Shown: positions 30,078 to 39,576 of the stretch, in pieces
Numbering within the stretch: the stretch's first letter is position 1
How the letters are laid out: the number at the start of each line of letters is the position of its first letter
From: Thermoflexus hugenholtzii JAD2
Lineage (GTDB): Bacteria; Chloroflexota; Anaerolineae; Thermoflexales; Thermoflexaceae
Assembly: GCF_900187885.1 (NCBI RefSeq)
Contig: NZ_FYEK01000020.1
Location: 26,234 to 90,233, forward strand
Direction of reading: 5' to 3'
DNA: 64,000 nucleotides
The notes under the pieces: generated by a model
What the model saw: only the letters and a program-made list of their open reading frames with translations
What the model was told of the DNA's origin: nothing
The model's database searches: none
Program-made: the position numbers and the translations under genes

Positions 30078-31277
30078 ATGAAACCGGTATGGCATGTCCT
30101 GTTGCTCCCAGCGGATGCGGATTGGCGGTGGGTGGAAGCTGCCCGCCTCTATGTGGAGCGCTTCCGCGTCCTCTGGGCATGGGATCCGGAACAGGCGGTG
30201 GCGCTTCCCGGGGATCCCCTCCTTCTCTCCCTGGTCCTGCCGGACGGACGTCCCGGGCACACCGCGGCCTGGCTCCGCCAGCGTCGTCCTTCCATCCTCC
30301 TGGACGTGCTGTTCGCCCCCACCCCGGAGCACCTGCAGCGGATCCTGGACGCAAGGGCCGCCCAGGGGGACCGGCTGGGCCGGGGGCTCCGGGTGGTCAC
30401 GACGGACCGGCTGAACGTCCGGAGCGGTCCGAGCCGTTCGGCTCCCATCGTCGGCCGCCTGGAGCCCGGGGTGGAGGTGGAGGTGATCGGGCGCAGCGCC
30501 GACGGCGTCTGGTGGGCGATCCGGGATCCCGGTGGGCGGGGCCGGGCGTGGATCGCCGCCGCCTACACCCGCATCGTGCGGGGGATCCCGGAGACCCTCC
30601 CCATCTGGATCGGGGCTCCCCCGCGGGTCCGCGCCCGCCGAGCGCTCCCAGTCCATCGGGCGCCGGATCCCGGATCGCCGGTCGTGGGATGGCTCGCGGC
30701 GGGGGCGGAGCGGGAGGCCCTGGGGCGGACGGAGGAGGGGGAATGGGTGCAGGTCGCCTTCCCGGACGCCGCCCATCCGGGCTGGGTGCGCGGGGTGGAC
30801 CTAGAGGTGGAGGCCGGGGCGCTAGAGGGCCTGCCGGTCTACGCCTCCTCCCGTTGGCTGGAGCCTCCGGTGCGGCCGCCCCTCATCCAGCGGCCCTTCG
30901 GGGCGGATCCGGTGGCCTTCGCCGCGTGGGGTCTGCCTGGGCATGAGGGGATCGATTTCGCCGCCCAGCCGGGCGATCCGGTTTATGCGGCAGCAGATGG
31001 CTGGGTCCTGCAGGCCGGGGATCGCCTTGAACATCCTTATGGCACCCAGGTGCGGATCCAGCATCGGAGGCCCGATGGCGTTTACGTCACGGTCTACGGT
31101 CGCCTGATGCCCGGCAGCCTGATGGTCCGCGCTGGGGAGTTCGTCCAGGCCGGCCGGATGCTGGGCCGCGTGGGTCCAGAGGGGTTCGTGCACTTTATGC
31201 TCAAGAAAGAGGGGGCGCGGAACGGCCCCTACGGGGACATCCTGGATCCCTCGCCGCATCTCCGCCTCGCGCCCTGA
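30078..31277 (+). CDS. degenerate LytM/M23-like protein with two SH3b domains
   Basis: This 399-residue protein has an unrecognised N-terminus (about 1-100), two SH3b-type domains (about 104-165, [20 protein letters not shown]; about 180-245), and a C-terminal M23/LytM fold (about 285-395). The zinc ligands H and D in [21 protein letters not shown] and the last His of FVHFM are present. The His of the usual YxHL reads YGRL, and the first His of HxH is Phe. This suggests a non-catalytic, EnvC/NlpD-like regulator, or loss of activity. There is no signal peptide, which is odd for a wall protein. It lies between gatA and upp. Confidence 0.75.
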   Translation: MKPVWHVLLLPADADWRWVEAARLYVERFRVLWAWDPEQAVALPGDPLLLSLVLPDGRPGHTAAWLRQRRPSILLDVLFAPTPEHLQRILDARAAQGDRLGRGLRVVTTDRLNVRSGPSRSAPIVGRLEPGVEVEVIGRSADGVWWAIRDPGGRGRAWIAAAYTRIVRGIPETLPIWIGAPPRVRARRALPVHRAPDPGSPVVGWLAAGAEREALGRTEEGEWVQVAFPDAAHPGWVRGVDLEVEAGALEGLPVYASSRWLEPPVRPPLIQRPFGADPVAFAAWGLPGHEGIDFAAQPGDPVYAAADGWVLQAGDRLEHPYGTQVRIQHRRPDGVYVTVYGRLMPGSLMVRAGEFVQAGRMLGRVGPEGFVHFMLKKEGARNGPYGDILDPSPHLRLAP

Positions 31278-31320
31278 CCGCGGTGGAAAGTTCGTTCACT
31301 TCCTCGGAGGTACAGCGTCT

Positions 31321-31947
31321 ATGGATCAGGTGCGGATCATCCGTCATCCGGTGGTTCAGCACAAGCTGACGGAGCTGCGGGATCTTCAGACGCCCCCGTC
31401 CCGGTTTCGGGAGCTGCTCCGGGAGATCACCCCACTCCTCCTGTATGAGGCCACCTGGGATCTGGAGGTGGAGGAGGTTCCGGTGCGCACCCCGATGGGG
31501 GAGGGGCGGGGGCAGCGGCTGCGGGGCGCGGTGGGCCTGGTGCCCATCCTGCGGGCCGGGCTGGGGATGGTGGAGGGCGCCCTCCAGGTTTTCCCCGAGG
31601 CCCAGGTCTGGCATCTGGGCCTCTACCGGGATGAGCGCACCCTGCAGCCGGTGGCCTATTACAACCGGCTGCCCGCCCAGCCCACCGTGACCTGGTGCTT
31701 CATCCTGGATCCGATGTTGGCCACCGGCGGCTCGGCGGTGGCGGCGGTGGACATGGTCAAGCGCTGGGGGGTTCCCCATATCGTCTTCGTCGGCCTGATC
31801 GCCGCTCCGGAGGGGCTGGAGCGCTTCCGGGGAGCGCATCCCGACGTCCCGGTTTATGTGGCGGCGGTGGACAGCCATCTAAACCCCCACGGCTTCATCG
31901 TGCCCGGCCTGGGGGATGCGGGCGACCGCCAGTTCGGAACCGGATGA
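31321..31947 (+). CDS. upp: uracil phosphoribosyltransferase
   Basis: This 208-residue salvage enzyme makes UMP from uracil and PRPP. The start [16 protein letters not shown], the middle [16 protein letters not shown], the PRPP loop [17 protein letters not shown] and the C-terminal [16 protein letters not shown] uracil-binding segment match Upp at normal length. CGGAGG precedes the ATG. It lies 43 bases after the LytM-like gene and before a small membrane protein gene, and could share their transcript. Confidence 0.95.
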   Translation: MDQVRIIRHPVVQHKLTELRDLQTPPSRFRELLREITPLLLYEATWDLEVEEVPVRTPMGEGRGQRLRGAVGLVPILRAGLGMVEGALQVFPEAQVWHLGLYRDERTLQPVAYYNRLPAQPTVTWCFILDPMLATGGSAVAAVDMVKRWGVPHIVFVGLIAAPEGLERFRGAHPDVPVYVAAVDSHLNPHGFIVPGLGDAGDRQFGTG

Positions 31948-32025
31948 GCCGGCTGTCTCAAAGGCGCAAGGCAAACCGGGATCGCCTCGCCATCTTTCCA
32001 TGGCCGGGTGTGCAGGAGGCGCATA

Positions 32026-32319
32026 ATGGGACGCTTCATGAGCCTGCGGGTGATCGCATGGGCGTTGCGGGCGGCGGGCCTGCTGATGGGGATCGGGATC
32101 GGGCTCGCTCTCTGCTCGGCGTGGATCCCCGGAGGCCTCGGCTTCTTCCGAATGCCCTCTCCGCTGGAAGGAGTTCTCCTCCTGGGCGCGGGGCTCCTCT
32201 ACGCATTGCTCCTCTACGGAGCTGGGGAGCTGATCGAGCTGCTCCTGGCCATCGAGGATCATGTCCGGACGATGGCCGAACATTTCCGACGTCAGGGACC
32301 TCCGTCTGCGGTCTCCTGA
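32026..32319 (+). CDS. small two-helix membrane protein
   Basis: This 97-residue protein has two hydrophobic helices (WALRAAGLLMGIGIGLALC and PLEGVLLLGAGLLYALLLYG). A polar C-terminal helix follows (ELLLAIEDHVRTMAEHFRR). No family is recognised. AGGAGG precedes the ATG by a suitable distance. It lies between upp and the DHH-CBS-nucleotidyltransferase gene. Confidence 0.6.
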   Translation: MGRFMSLRVIAWALRAAGLLMGIGIGLALCSAWIPGGLGFFRMPSPLEGVLLLGAGLLYALLLYGAGELIELLLAIEDHVRTMAEHFRRQGPPSAVS

Positions 32320-32407
32320 AGGCGGGAAGCCCGCGGGATGCGCCCTCCGGATGAGGCGATCCCATCGCCGGGATCGACACAGCGCTTTGCAGGTAGGCAT
32401 AACGGTT

Positions 32408-35038
32408 ATGGAAGCAGGCCTGACGCTGGTCCTCACCCATGAGAACGCGGATTTCGACGCCGTGGCCGCCCAGCTGGCGGCGGCCCGGCTTTACCCGCGG
32501 GCCATCCCGGTGCTCCCCCGACGGGTGAACCGGAACGTGCGGGCTTTCCTGAACCTCTACGGGGACCAGCTGCCGTTCATGCTCCCGGATGAGCTGATCC
32601 GCCGCCCGGTGGATATGGTCATCCTGGTGGACACCCAGACGATGGCCACGGTGCGGGGGATGGGGCCGCAGACCCGGGTGCAGATCATCGACCACCATCC
32701 CCTGGCCCGGGATCTGCCTCCGGGCTGGACCTACCACGGGGAGCCGGTGGGGGCGACCACCACGCTCCTGGTGGAGGGGCTGGCCGAACGGGGGATCGCC
32801 CTGAGCTGGGTGGAGGCCACTTTTTTGCTGTTAGGGATCTACGAGGACACCGGATCCCTCACCTATCCTTCCACCACGCCGCGGGATCTGCGGGCGGCGG
32901 CCTGGCTGATGGAGCGGGGGGCGGATCTCGCCGTGGTCAGTGAGTTCCTGCACCATCCTCTCTCCGAGGCCCAGCGCCGCCTATATGATCGCCTGCTGGA
33001 GTCCGCGCAGACCCTGGAGCTGGAGGGGCACACGGTGATCATTGCCGCCGCGCGGGCGGATGGTTTCCTGGAGGAAATCTCCAGCGTGGCCCATCGCCTG
33101 CGGGACCTCTTCGAGCCCTCCGCCCTCTTCGTGCTGGTGGAGTTCGACGGGCACGTCCAGCTGGTATGCCGCACCACCACCGACGACATCGACGCCGGCA
33201 GCGTCGCCGCCCACTTCGGGGGCGGGGGCCACGCCCGCGCGGCCGCCGCGGTGATCCGGGGCCGCCCCCTGGAGGAGATCCGGGAGGAGCTGGTGCGGAT
33301 CTTGCCCCGACACATCCGGCCGGCGGTCACGGTGGCTGAGATCATGTCCCGCGGCGTGCGGGTCCTCCCGCCGGACCTCCCCATCCGGGAGGCGGCGAAG
33401 GAGATGCAGCGCACCGGCCACGAGGGCTTCCCGGTGGTGCGCGAGGGGCGGGTGGTGGGCCTGCTGACCCGGCGGGCGGTGGATCGGGCCATGCAGCACG
33501 GGCTGGGCGGCCAGCCGGTGGAGCGGGTGATGGAGAAAGGGGAGGTGTTCGTCCTGCCCTCCGACCCGGTGGAGAAGGTCCAGCGCCTGATGATCGAAAC
33601 CGGCTGGGGGCAGATCCCGGTGGTGGAAGATGGTGAGGTCGTCGGCATCGTCACCCGCACCGACCTGATCCAGCTGTGGGGGGAGCGCCGGAAGGTCCGC
33701 CCGCGCTTCAGCGTGACCTCCGCGATGGAGGTCGCCTTCCCGCCCCCCTGGCTGGCCCTGGTGCGGGAGATCGGGGCCACGGCCCAGGCCATGGGCTTCA
33801 CCGCTTACTTCGTCGGCGGGCTGGTGCGCGACCTCATCCTCAACTACCCCATCGTGGATGTGGATATCGTGGTCGAGGGGGATGCCATCGCCCTGGCGGA
33901 CGCGATGAGGGCGCGTTACGGCGGACGCGTGGTCGCCCACCGGCGGTTCGGGACGGCCAAATGGTTGCTGGAGGGGACTGCGATCGCCACTCCGGCCGGG
34001 CCGGTGGAGGGGTTGAGGGCCATCGACTTCGTCACCGCCCGCCGGGAGTTCTACGCCCACCCGACGGCGCTCCCCCAGGTGGAGCCCAGCTCCATCAAGC
34101 AGGACCTGCATCGCCGCGATTTCACCATCAACACCCTGGCGGTCTGCCTGAACCCCGATCGCTTCGGGGAGCTGCTCGATTTCTATGGGGGCCTGCAGGA
34201 CCTGCAACGAGGCCTCATCCGCGTCCTCCATTCCCTGAGCTTCGTGGAGGATCCCACCCGGATCCTGCGGGCGGCCCGCTTGGAAGCCCGCCTGGGCTTC
34301 CGGGTGGAACCCCGGACGGAGGAGCTCATCCATCACGCGGCGGATCTGCTGGCCCGGGTGAGCGGGGAGCGGATCCGACACGAGATGGAGCTGATCCTGG
34401 CCGAGCCGGAGCCGGAGCGGATCCTCGCCCGGCTGGAGGAATGGAAGGCCCTGACGTTCGTGATGCCGGGCCTCCGGGCGGACGATTGGCTGCAGGAGCG
34501 CTTCCGCGCGATGCGCGCGGCCCTGGAGGACGGAGAGTGGCAGGCCCGGGAGGGGACTCCGTTGGATCGCTGGCGGGTTCTGGCCGGGTGGGGGCTGATG
34601 GCCTATCGGCTGACCCCGGCCCAGTTGGAGCAGGGGATCCGCCGGCTGCGCTTCCCGGGCCGGGAGGCCGAGGCGTTGCGGGCCGTGCTGGAGGTTCGGG
34701 GGAAGCTCGAGCGCCTCGCGGAGCCGCTCAAGCCCAGCGCCGTCGCCGAGCATCTGGATCCGTATCCCCTGATCGCCCTCTTCGTGGTGTGGGTCGCCGC
34801 GCCGCCCGGCCGGGCCCGGGAGAGCCTGTTCCAGTATGCCCATGCCTGGCGAAGGGTCCGGCCGCTGCTGCGGGGGGACGACCTGCGTCAGTTGGGGATC
34901 CCGCCCGGCCCGGCCATCGGGGAGATGCTGCGGGCCCTCCGGGCTGCCCGCCTGGATGGGGAGGTGCAAACCCGGGAGGATGAGATCGCTTTCGTGAAGG
35001 CCCGCATAGGCGCCGCATCCGGACAGAGCTCCCAGTAA
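32408..35038 (+). CDS. DHH phosphoesterase - CBS pair - tRNA nucleotidyltransferase fusion
   Basis: This 876-residue protein joins three modules. Residues about 1-310 are a DHH/DHHA1 phosphoesterase of the RecJ/NrnA type (HENADFDAVAAQ, IIDHHPL, GGGGHARAAA). Residues about 315-430 are two CBS motifs (VAEIMSRGVRVLP, VERVMEKGEVFVLP), which usually bind adenine nucleotides. Residues about 440-876 are a class II poly(A)/CCA nucleotidyltransferase head (VGGLVRDLILNYPIVDVDIVV, LHRRDFTINTLA). It could process RNA 3' ends and also add CCA or A to tRNA. Such fusions are known in Chloroflexota and related groups. The ATG at 32408 opens directly on the DHH domain. Confidence 0.88.
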   Translation: MEAGLTLVLTHENADFDAVAAQLAAARLYPRAIPVLPRRVNRNVRAFLNLYGDQLPFMLPDELIRRPVDMVILVDTQTMATVRGMGPQTRVQIIDHHPLARDLPPGWTYHGEPVGATTTLLVEGLAERGIALSWVEATFLLLGIYEDTGSLTYPSTTPRDLRAAAWLMERGADLAVVSEFLHHPLSEAQRRLYDRLLESAQTLELEGHTVIIAAARADGFLEEISSVAHRLRDLFEPSALFVLVEFDGHVQLVCRTTTDDIDAGSVAAHFGGGGHARAAAAVIRGRPLEEIREELVRILPRHIRPAVTVAEIMSRGVRVLPPDLPIREAAKEMQRTGHEGFPVVREGRVVGLLTRRAVDRAMQHGLGGQPVERVMEKGEVFVLPSDPVEKVQRLMIETGWGQIPVVEDGEVVGIVTRTDLIQLWGERRKVRPRFSVTSAMEVAFPPPWLALVREIGATAQAMGFTAYFVGGLVRDLILNYPIVDVDIVVEGDAIALADAMRARYGGRVVAHRRFGTAKWLLEGTAIATPAGPVEGLRAIDFVTARREFYAHPTALPQVEPSSIKQDLHRRDFTINTLAVCLNPDRFGELLDFYGGLQDLQRGLIRVLHSLSFVEDPTRILRAARLEARLGFRVEPRTEELIHHAADLLARVSGERIRHEMELILAEPEPERILARLEEWKALTFVMPGLRADDWLQERFRAMRAALEDGEWQAREGTPLDRWRVLAGWGLMAYRLTPAQLEQGIRRLRFPGREAEALRAVLEVRGKLERLAEPLKPSAVAEHLDPYPLIALFVVWVAAPPGRARESLFQYAHAWRRVRPLLRGDDLRQLGIPPGPAIGEMLRALRAARLDGEVQTREDEIAFVKARIGAASGQSSQ

Positions 35039-35044
35039 ATCCCT

Positions 35045-35070
35045 TCCGGGTTAGCGCATAGAAACCCGGA
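35045..35070 (+). terminator. possible terminator after the fusion gene
   Basis: TCCGGGTT (35045-35052) pairs with AACCCGGA (35063-35070) over a 10-base loop. A short T-run comes about 12 bases later. The gap to 35305 holds no gene. Confidence 0.45.
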
Positions 35071-35247
35071 GGCCCTCCTTGCTTTTATCCTCCATAGTGG
35101 GCATGTGAGTAGCATGGATGTGCGTCGTCTCCAGCGGCCGCTGCCTTCCGGGGGGATCTGCTCCAGCCTGTTGTGGATCGTTGCAGGCACTATTTGGGAG
35201 ATCTCTTGGCACGCTGGCCGTGAGGCTGCGTTCTCCCGACGGGATAA

Positions 35248-35273
35248 GGAGCCGGGAGGAGCTTCCCGGCTCC
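35248..35273 (-). terminator. terminator of the amidohydrolase gene
   Basis: GGAGCCGGGA (35248-35257) pairs perfectly over 10 bp with TCCCGGCTCC (35264-35273), loop six. It lies 32 bases past the amidohydrolase stop, though without a strong T-run. Confidence 0.5.
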
Positions 35274-35305
35274 CAAAGGTAAGTGCGGAGATCGCTCAGG
35301 CATCT

Positions 35306-36658
35306 CTACTCTCCCCGCACGATGCGCCGGGCGATGCGGTTGTGCTGTTCGATCAGGCGGCCTTCTTCTATGGGGAGCAGATGCCCCTCCTGAACGATCA
35401 CCTTCCCCTGGACCACCACCCAATCGGCCGGGCGGGGCTGACAGAACACCAGGGCGGCGACCGGGTCGTGCAGGGCCCCTGCGTAATCCAGACGATCCAG
35501 CCGCCAGGCGGCGAAGTCTGCCGCCTTCCCCGGCGCGAGCTGCCCGATGTCATCCCGCCCCAGCACCGCCGCGCCGCCCCGGGTGGCCAGCCACAGGGCC
35601 TCCTCCGCGGTCAGAGCGTCGGGCCGCTCCAGGGCCACCCGCTGGAGGAGCATCGCCTGTCGGACCTCCGCCAGCATGTGCGAGGAATCGTTGCTGGCGC
35701 TGCCGTCCACCCCCAGCCCGACCTTCACCCCGTGGTCCAGCATCGCCCGGATCGGGGCGACGCCGGAGGCCAGCCGCATGTTGGAGGTGGGGCAGTGGGC
35801 GACGCCCACCCCCGTGCGGGCCAGGGCGGCGATCTCCTCCCGGTTCACGTGCACCATGTGGGCAAACCACACATCGGGCCCTTCCCAGCCCAGATCGGCG
35901 GCGAAGGCCACGGGGCGCTTGCCGAACCGGGCCAGACAGTATTCCTCCTCATCCCGGGTCTCCGCCAGGTGTGTGTGGAGCATCACCCCGTAATGGCGGG
36001 CCATGGCCGCCGCCTCCCGCATGAGATCCGGGGTGACGGAGAAGGGGGAGCACGGCGCCAGGGCCACCCGGCACATCGCGTAGGGCTTCGGGTCGTGATA
36101 GGTCTCGATGACCCGCTGCATATCTTTCAGGATCGCCTCCTCATCCTCCACCACGGAGTCCGGCGGGAGGCCGCCCTGGGATTCCCCCAGCGACATGGCC
36201 CCACGGGTGGCGTGGAAGCGGATCCCGATCTCCCATGCCGCGCGGATCTCGTCGTCCAGTCTCGCTCCGTTAGGGAACAGATACAGGTGATCGCTGGTGG
36301 TGGTGCAGCCGGAGCGAAGGAGCTCCGCCATCCCTACCAGGGCGCTGACGTAGACCGCCTCCGCGTCCATGCGGGCCCAGATCGGATACAGGGTGCGCAG
36401 CCAGTCGAAGAGCTTGGCGTTCTGGGCGATGACCCGGGTGAGGGTCTGATAGAGATGATGGTGGGTGTTGACCATGCCCGGGATCACCACCATCCCCCGG
36501 GCGTCCAGGACGAGGTCCGCCTCCTGGGGCAGCTCCTCCGTCCGCCCCACCTGTTCGATCACGCCGTCCCGGGCGAAGAGGCCCCCGTTCGGGATCCGCC
36601 GCCGGGCGTCGTCCATGGTCACCAATACCTCCGCGTGGCGCACCAGCAGGGTCGTCAT
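35306..36658 (-). CDS. 8-oxoguanine/cytosine-deaminase-like amidohydrolase
   Basis: This 450-residue metal-dependent hydrolase belongs to the amidohydrolase superfamily. It has the HxH metal motif in GMVNTHHHLYQT, the second His in LHTHLAETRDEEE, the third His in VWFAHMVHV and the catalytic Asp in LGVDGSASNDSS. This is the 8-oxoguanine deaminase / hydroxydechloroatrazine hydrolase type. The natural substrate could be a purine or other aminated heterocycle and is not fixed by sequence. The start at 36658 reads MTTLLVRHAEVLVTMD, with GGGGAGGCGATCA just upstream. It diverges from the DUF429 gene. Confidence 0.88.
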   Translation of the reverse strand: MTTLLVRHAEVLVTMDDARRRIPNGGLFARDGVIEQVGRTEELPQEADLVLDARGMVVIPGMVNTHHHLYQTLTRVIAQNAKLFDWLRTLYPIWARMDAEAVYVSALVGMAELLRSGCTTTSDHLYLFPNGARLDDEIRAAWEIGIRFHATRGAMSLGESQGGLPPDSVVEDEEAILKDMQRVIETYHDPKPYAMCRVALAPCSPFSVTPDLMREAAAMARHYGVMLHTHLAETRDEEEYCLARFGKRPVAFAADLGWEGPDVWFAHMVHVNREEIAALARTGVGVAHCPTSNMRLASGVAPIRAMLDHGVKVGLGVDGSASNDSSHMLAEVRQAMLLQRVALERPDALTAEEALWLATRGGAAVLGRDDIGQLAPGKAADFAAWRLDRLDYAGALHDPVAALVFCQPRPADWVVVQGKVIVQEGHLLPIEEGRLIEQHNRIARRIVRGE

Positions 36659-36780
36659 TGATCGCCTCCCCGGACGCGGGATTCGAATCTCCGATTGGGT
36701 TCATTTTACCCGGGCCGTGAAGGTAGAGTAGGAGCAGGTCCGGACAGCGGGCGTGGCGATCCCCCGGGAGGGTCGTGGCG

Positions 36781-37521
36781 ATGTGGGCCATCGGGCTGGA
36801 TTTAGCGTGGTCGCCCCGGAACCCGAGCGCCGGGGTGGTGTTGGGATGGGCGGAGGATCACTGGGAGGTGGCCGCCTGGGAGGCGCAGCTGGGCCCCGAT
36901 GCCGAGATCCTGGCCTTCCTGGAGCCCTATTTAGACGCCCCCTGTGTGATCGGGATCGATGCGCCCCTCATCGTCCCCAACGAGACGGGTTCCCGGCCCT
37001 GCGATCGGATCCTGGCCTCCCGCTTCGGCCGCCATCACGCGGGCGGCTATCCGGTCAACCGCCGCTGGCTGCGGTCCTTCGGTGGGCTGCGGGGGGAGGC
37101 CCTAGCGCAGGCCCTTTATGCCCGAGGGTTGGCCCTGGAGCCTCCCGAGGCCCCCCGCCTCCCGGTCCGCGTGGTCCTGGAGGTGTTCCCCCATCCGGCC
37201 GCCGTGGTCCTGTTTGGCCTGCGGCAGATCATCCGTTATAAACGGTTGCGTCGGGATCGGTGGGCGCGGGGGTTGCGACGGTGGCATCAGCGGCTGCTGA
37301 CCCTCGAGGCCTTCCGGCCTCCGGTGCGCTGGCCGGAGCCCTGGCGCGAGCCGCCCCGCGGGGGGACCCGACGGATGTGGAAGGCGTGGGAGGATCAACT
37401 GGATGCGGCTTTCTGCGCCTATATCGCGGGCTACGTCTGGTTCCACGGCCCGGCGGGCTATGAGCGGATCGGAGATCTGGAGACCGGCTTGGTGATCGTC
37501 CCCCGTCGGATCGATGGGTAA
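36781..37521 (+). CDS. DUF429 family protein
   Basis: This 246-residue protein matches DUF429: an N-terminal RNase-H-like strand IGLDLAWS, PCVIGIDAPLIVPNETGSRPCDR with conserved Asp and Arg, VVLEVFPHPA in the middle and DQLDAAFCAYIAGY near the C-terminus. The RNase-H-like fold is predicted; the activity is unknown. The ATG at 36781 fits the GGGAGG spacing better than the GTG at 36775. The DUF309 gene follows 34 bases later. Confidence 0.8.
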   Translation: MWAIGLDLAWSPRNPSAGVVLGWAEDHWEVAAWEAQLGPDAEILAFLEPYLDAPCVIGIDAPLIVPNETGSRPCDRILASRFGRHHAGGYPVNRRWLRSFGGLRGEALAQALYARGLALEPPEAPRLPVRVVLEVFPHPAAVVLFGLRQIIRYKRLRRDRWARGLRRWHQRLLTLEAFRPPVRWPEPWREPPRGGTRRMWKAWEDQLDAAFCAYIAGYVWFHGPAGYERIGDLETGLVIVPRRIDG

Positions 37522-37555
37522 GGCAAGGATCCGGACTCCGGCGCAGGAGGGGAAG

Positions 37556-37951
37556 ATGAGCGGGGAGTGGCCGTGCTGTGCGGAGCCGCTGCCGGAGATG
37601 GTGCGGCAGGGCTTGGAGCGGTTCAACGCGGGGGAGTATTTCGAACAGCACGAGATCCTCGAGCACGCGTGGCGGGCGGAGGCCCGGCCGGTGCGGGAGA
37701 TCTATCAGGGCATCCTGCAGATCGGCGTGGCCTGCTATCAGATCCAGCGGGGCAATTACGCTGGGGCGCTGAAGATGCTGCGGCGGGGGCTGGCCCATCT
37801 GCGCCGGGCTCCGGATCGCTGCCAGGGGATCGACATCGCCCGCCTGCGGGAGGACGCCCAACGCCTGCTCCACGAGCTGGAGCGCCGGGATCCCGCCGGC
37901 TCCTCCGAGCCGGATCCCCGCTGGTTCCTTCGGGTGTTTTTCGAGGGTTGA
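37556..37951 (+). CDS. DUF309 family protein
   Basis: This 131-residue protein is DUF309, with the signature FNAGEYFEQHEILEHAWRAEARPVREIYQGILQIGVA. Its two helices carry the conserved His/Glu pair that may bind metal. Function is unknown. The ATG at 37556 follows AGGAGGGG; the frame back to 37514 overlaps the DUF429 end. It is in the same direction as the alcohol dehydrogenase gene. Confidence 0.85.
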   Translation: MSGEWPCCAEPLPEMVRQGLERFNAGEYFEQHEILEHAWRAEARPVREIYQGILQIGVACYQIQRGNYAGALKMLRRGLAHLRRAPDRCQGIDIARLREDAQRLLHELERRDPAGSSEPDPRWFLRVFFEG

Positions 37952-38010
37952 CCTGCGCTGAGATGAATCTCGGTTTCCATCAAGGCATTGCATCTATCTA
38001 AGGAGGTCCG

Positions 38011-39045
38011 ATGAAAGCGGTGGTGATGCGACGGCGGGGAGGTCCGGAGGTGTTGCAGGTGGAGGAAGTGCCCACCCCGGTCCCGGGGCCGGGGGAGGTG
38101 CTGGTGCGGGTTTACGCGTGCGGTCTGAACCATCTGGATCTTTACACCCGGGCGGGGGCCCAGGGGCGGAAGGCCAAACTCCCCCATATATTGGGCCTGG
38201 AGCCAGCGGGGGAGATTGCTGCCCTGGGGGAAGGGGTGGCCGGATGGGAGGTTGGGGATCGGGTGCTGGTGGGGGCCTTCATCGTGTGCGGGACGTGCGA
38301 GTTCTGCCAAGCCGGCATGGACAACCTATGCCGGCGGCGCCAGATCATCGGGGTGGATCGCTGGGGCGGTTATGCCGAGTACGTGGTGGCCCCGGCCGCC
38401 AACTTGATGCGTCTGGCCCCCCACATCTCCTACGAGGCTGCTGCGGCGGTCCAGGCGGCCTTCGGCACCGCCTGGCACATGTTGGTGTCCCGGGCGCGGA
38501 TCCGGCCCGGGGAGACGGTGCTGGTGCTGGCGGCCGGCAGCGGCATCGGCACCGCCGCCATCCAGATCGCGCGGCACTTCGGGTGCCGGGTGATCGCCAC
38601 CGCCAGCAGCGGGGAGAAGCTGGAGAAAGCGCGGGCCCTGGGGGCGGACGTGCTCATCAACTACCGCCAGCAGCCCCGCTTCAGCCTGGCGGTGATGGAG
38701 GCCACCGGCGGACGTGGGGCGGATATCGTCTTCGAGCATGTGGGCTCGGACACCTGGAAAGAGAGTGTGGCCTCTCTGGCCTTCCGGGGGCGCTTGGTGT
38801 TCTGCGGCTCCACCACCGGCCGCTGGGGTGAGACGGATCTGTGGGGGGTGTTTTACAAAGAGGCGGAGATCCTGGGCTCCTTCGGGGCCACACGGGCGGA
38901 TTTCCAGGCGGTGATGGAGCGGGTGGAACAGGGGATCTTCCAGCCGGTCATTGACCGCGTGTTCCCCCTGGAGGAGGCCGCGGAAGCCCATCGCTACCTG
39001 GAGGACCGGCGGGTATTCGGCAAGGTGGTGCTCCGGATCCCCTGA
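38011..39045 (+). CDS. zinc-containing alcohol dehydrogenase (MDR family)
   Basis: This 344-residue enzyme is a medium-chain dehydrogenase. It has HLDLYTR near the catalytic zinc site, a structural zinc-like CGTCEFCQAGMDNLC set, and the Rossmann motif GETVLVLAAGSGIGTAAIQIARHFG. It would oxidise an alcohol or reduce an aldehyde or quinone with NAD(P). Substrate is unknown. AAGGAGG precedes the ATG at a good distance. Confidence 0.88.
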   Translation: MKAVVMRRRGGPEVLQVEEVPTPVPGPGEVLVRVYACGLNHLDLYTRAGAQGRKAKLPHILGLEPAGEIAALGEGVAGWEVGDRVLVGAFIVCGTCEFCQAGMDNLCRRRQIIGVDRWGGYAEYVVAPAANLMRLAPHISYEAAAAVQAAFGTAWHMLVSRARIRPGETVLVLAAGSGIGTAAIQIARHFGCRVIATASSGEKLEKARALGADVLINYRQQPRFSLAVMEATGGRGADIVFEHVGSDTWKESVASLAFRGRLVFCGSTTGRWGETDLWGVFYKEAEILGSFGATRADFQAVMERVEQGIFQPVIDRVFPLEEAAEAHRYLEDRRVFGKVVLRIP

Positions 39046-39124
39046 GGGTTTGGTCTCCTATGCCATCGGATTGCGCTTCAAAGGACATCCCGGGATAAAG
39101 GGGATCCCCTCCTCCGGGCTCCCC

Positions 39125-39541
39125 TCAGCTCTCGGGCGGCCCCTTCCCGGGCTCCCCATACACATCGGGCCGCGCTGCCCGGACCCATTCGGCGGGGATG
39201 CCGCACAGGAACCGCAGGGGCTTCTGCCCGGTGTTGCGGTATTGGTGCGTTACGTGGGGCGGCACGAACACCACATCCCCAGCCCGGATCGGATACACCT
39301 GGTCGCCGATCTGCACCTCCCCCTCCCCGCTGAGGACGAAGTTTTCGTGCTCGAACCAGTGGGCATGGAGAGGGGTGTGGCCGCCCGGCTCCAGCTCGAT
39401 GACCCGCAGGCGGTAGGTCGGGGCGCCGTGTCGGGTGTCGATAATCCACCGGATGGAGGCGCCCCGGGCGCCCGCATCGGTCACCGGCTGCCGCTCGCAC
39501 GCGGTGAAGGGAGAAGGACGTCGGGGGTCGAACTCGCCCAT
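39125..39541 (-). CDS. cupin domain protein
   Basis: This 138-residue single-cupin protein has both motifs: PGGHTPLHAHWFEHENFVLSGEGEV, where the metal-binding His and Glu sit, and PIRAGDVVFVPPHVTHQYRN. It could be a small dioxygenase, isomerase or a sensor; sequence does not decide. It lies 35 bases after tmk on the same strand, at the end of the housekeeping block, so it may be co-transcribed. Confidence 0.85.
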   Translation of the reverse strand: MGEFDPRRPSPFTACERQPVTDAGARGASIRWIIDTRHGAPTYRLRVIELEPGGHTPLHAHWFEHENFVLSGEGEVQIGDQVYPIRAGDVVFVPPHVTHQYRNTGQKPLRFLCGIPAEWVRAARPDVYGEPGKGPPES

Positions 39542-39576
39542 CGGCTTCCTCCTGGGGAAAGGGATTCGCCTTCATT

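Noticed and set aside
32981..34969. 662-residue open frame on the minus strand
   Set aside because: Antisense to the DHH-CBS-nucleotidyltransferase fusion, whose motifs are clear.
39090..39125. Palindrome GGGGATCCCC between dehydrogenase and cupin genes, considered as a terminator
   Set aside because: The stem is too short, has no loop and no T-run.
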